64,000 bases of DNA from Methylotenera_A sp963701715. Lineage in GTDB: Bacteria; Pseudomonadota; Gammaproteobacteria; Burkholderiales; Methylophilaceae. Below are positions 61,904 through 64,000 of this stretch, piece after piece. The position numbers and the translations under genes are program-made. The DNA is taken from NCBI GenBank assembly GCA_963701715.1, contig CAVPAX010000004.1, positions 496,001 through 560,000 of the forward strand. Direction: 5' to 3'. The notes beneath the pieces were generated by a model. It made no database searches and was not told the origin of the DNA. It was given only the letters and a program-made list of their open reading frames with translations. Positions within the stretch are counted from its first letter, which is position 1; each line of letters opens with the position of its first letter.

Positions 61904-62218
61904 ATGTTGAAGCGTTTTGCCGTTAATTTTGTTTTGATATTCCTGTTTGCCTTTGCGCAGATAGGTGCTGTTACGCATGAAATCAGCCATCTTAATGATT
62001 TTGCAAAGCATCAGCAGCAAGACAAAAATACACATAACGAGCAATGTCCGCAATGTATCAGCTTTGCTAAAATAGGCAGCGGAATTGCATCTCATGCCTT
62101 TATATTGCCTCTAGTATGCACCAGCTTTAGCAGAGCTATTGGCAATTACTTCCACTACCCGTCTTATCTTCATACTGCCTACGCGGCACGCGCACCACCT
62201 CAAACTCATCGCATTTAG
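61904..62218 (+). CDS. Small exported Cys/His-rich protein before the ZnuD-like receptor
   Basis: 104 aa protein with a signal peptide (LKRFAVNFVLIFLFAFAQIGA) and a mature part rich in metal-type ligands: VTHEISHLNDFAKH, HNEQCPQCISF (a CxxC), and further His near the C-terminus. I do not recognise a named family; it resembles small periplasmic proteins that sit beside metal-related TonB receptors. I chose the ATG at 61904; the longer frame (61829) overlaps xerC. A small hairpin CCAGC/GCTGG (62230-62246) lies between it and the receptor gene. Confidence 0.7.
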   Translation: MLKRFAVNFVLIFLFAFAQIGAVTHEISHLNDFAKHQQQDKNTHNEQCPQCISFAKIGSGIASHAFILPLVCTSFSRAIGNYFHYPSYLHTAYAARAPPQTHRI

Positions 62219-62275
62219 TTTTTAATTTTCCAGCTTCTTAGGCTGGCTATTTGCTATTTTTTTGAGGTGATTGAC

Positions 62276-64000
62276 ATGAAATTTTCGCAAGATTTGTCTA
62301 TGGCTTTTGCCATAAAACCCATTGTATTCATTATCAGCGGGCTTATATTCAATACGACATTTGCGGCCGATGAAACAAATATCGATCTCGCGCCCTTAGC
62401 AGTCACGGGCAACCCGCTTGGAGTGGGTTCAGATGAACTTGTTGTACCAGTTTCTGTACTGAACGGCCGTGAACTGAGTCTGCGCCGCGAAGGCACGCTG
62501 GGTGAAACCCTCAACGGTTTACCAGGCGTTTCTGCTACCCGGTTTGGGCCTAACGCTTCGAGACCTGTGATTCGCGGACTAGATGCCGAGCGTGTGCGCA
62601 TTATGCAAAACGGCGTTGGTGTATTAGATGCATCTTCTTTAAGCTTCGACCATGCTGTCGGCGTGGATCCGCTGATTATCGAGCAGATTGATGTAGTGCG
62701 CGGACCTGCAGCCTTGCTGTATGGCGGCAGCGCCATGGGCGGCGTGGTGAACGCAATTGACCACCGCATTCCAAAAGAAAAACTGGACGGCATTACCGGC
62801 CGCGCCGAAACGCGCTTTGGCGGAGCGGATAGCACCCGTAATGGTGCCGCGGTGGTTGATATCGGCAATAACTTATTCGCCATTCACGGCGATGTTTACA
62901 CACGCAAAACCAGCGATTTGGATATTCCTGGATTTGCTGTAAGTCGTCGCAAGAGCGAAGCAGATGGTACGCCACGCGAGAATCGTGGCAAACTAGTCAA
63001 TAGCGCATCGGATGGCGATGGTGGCGCATTGGGCGCATCACTTACATTCGATAACGGTTATGTCGGCCTCTCCTATTCCACACTGGATAACACGTATGGC
63101 ACGGTGGCGGAAGAAGAAGTGACGATTGATATGAATAGCAATCGCTGGGATTTAGCGACCGAGTTTACCGAGCTTGGCACTGTCATCAACCGTGTGAAAT
63201 TCCGTATGGCGCATACTGATTACGAGCACAAAGAACTGGAAGGCGCAGAGGTTGGCACCACATTTAAGAACCGCGGCCTGGAAGGCAATATTGAAGCGGG
63301 TCACAGCCCGTACCTTATTCAATGGATTGGGCTAAATGGCGTGGTTGGTTTTCAGTTTGGTAATACCAATTTTGAAGCGATTGGTGAAGAAGCATTTGTC
63401 CCCAGCGTGAATACGCAAAATAAAGCGGTTTATGTTTACGAAGAACTCCCCATCAATCAACACAAAATCACCTTTGGCGGCCGTATGGGGCATACCGCAG
63501 TAGATTCTAAAGACAGTGCAACTTTTGGCGCCGGTCAAAATAACAGCTTTAATCCCAATAGCTTTGCGCTTGGGCGGCTTGTACCGCATTGATGATAATT
63601 GGTCGCTCACCAGCAATTTATCGCACAACGAGCGCGCACCCAGCTATTTCGAGCTTTACGCCAACGGCGCGCATGTGGCTACAGGTCAGTTTGAAGTAGG
63701 AAATAGCAGTTTTGATAAGGAAAAATCCAACGGTCTGGATGCACAACTGCGCTGGAAAGACGGCCGCAACAACGTGAATGTTGGCGCCTATTACACGCAT
63801 TTTAGCAACTTTATCGGACTGTTTGATACCGGCAATGTTGAGCCTATTTCTGGCCTACCGGAAGCCCAGTTCAGAGCCGTCCGAGCGGTGTTCAAGGGTA
63901 TGGAATTTGACGGCAAATTCGGCCTCAATGATAACTTGGACTTAACTGTGCGGGGTGACTACGTACATGCGCGCGATGAAACCAACAGCGATTATCTGCC
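62276..64000 (+). pseudogene. TonB-dependent receptor, ZnuD-like, frameshifted and cut by the window end
   Basis: Outer-membrane receptor. After a signal peptide (residues about 10-31, ending TFAA) come the plug domain with a TonB-box-like LAPLAVTGNP, GVSATRFGPNASRPVIRGLD, SLSFDHAVGVDPLIIEQIDV and VRGPAALLYGGSAMGGVVNA. The DHAVGVDP/VVRGPA pattern is close to the ZnuD zinc receptor group. The ATG at 62276 has GAGGTGA upstream. The frame ends at 63592 because of one extra G in GGG 63572-63574; removing it gives ALGGLYRIDDNWSLTSNLSH and an open frame to 64000. The barrel continues beyond the window. Metal specificity is inferred. Confidence 0.85.

Noticed and set aside
1..64000. tRNA, rRNA or CRISPR content
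   Set aside because: I saw no cloverleaf-type sequence with CCA-end context, no rRNA signature and no regularly spaced repeats in the intergenic regions.

Overview
The window reads as a stretch of chromosome from a betaproteobacterium, most likely a Methylophilaceae methylotroph of the Methylotenera/Methylophilus type. This placement is an inference from gene order and protein flavour (sigma/DUF3619/DUF3106/RDD block, HprK plus regulatory PTS genes beside rpoN, SoxYZ, paired DUF3108 proteins, SAH riboswitch before ahcY), not a computed assignment. Coding density is very high. No stretch over 300 bases lacks a gene, and I see no rRNA, tRNA, CRISPR array, insertion sequence or prophage.

Layout. 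1-1624: lptF (partial, frameshifted) and lptG, LPS export. 1630-3667 (minus): ECF-type sigma factor, DUF3619 membrane protein, DUF3106 periplasmic protein, then an RDD membrane protein beyond a terminator. 3810-7077: PP0621-like protein and the PilS/PilR two-component pair. 7089-12918: Na+/Ca2+-type antiporter, AmpD and an RND efflux pair. 12989-18420 (minus): purM, two DUF3108 proteins, an RsmB-like rRNA methylase and a dicarboxylate/amino-acid symporter. 18513-21847: AI-2E family permease, Hda and an FAD oxidoreductase. 21941-28804: small YgaP-like protein, M48 peptidase-SoxY-SoxZ, MoaC, a DUF4124 protein, ThiO and a KefB-type antiporter.

28951-41481 is a long plus-strand block in which KDO synthesis (kdsD, kdsC), the LPS transport bridge (lptC, lptA, lptB), rpoN, hpf, hprK, rapZ and a sugar-permease-less PTS (EIIA-Man, HPr, EI) follow each other. 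DUF4870 and oligopeptidase A (prlC), a previously unlisted micro-ORF, a TPMT-like methylase and xthA follow. 43096-51094 (minus): def-fmt-htpX-rsmB-DUF4390-ntrY-ntrX, in transcription order. 51200-53972: LysM protein, dprA, smg. 53969-59282 (minus) is a methyl-cycle block, metK - HD-GYP - SAH riboswitch - ahcY - holin-like protein - metF. 59440-61863: dapF-DUF484-xerC. 61904-64000: a small Cys/His protein and a ZnuD-like TonB receptor running off the end.

Three genes (lptF, htpX and the TonB receptor) are broken by four single-base insertions with otherwise well-kept coding on both sides. That pattern looks more like sequence or assembly error than biological decay. The observations I find most worth following are the SAH riboswitch with a possible competing stem, the hairpin abutting the HD-GYP start codon inside the methyl-cycle block, the NtrX homologue that has lost its sigma-54 contact loop and P-loop, the sigma/DUF3619/DUF3106 module as a possible envelope-signalling system, SoxYZ with a shortened carrier tail, and a 47-codon ORF that tiles exactly between prlC and tpm.
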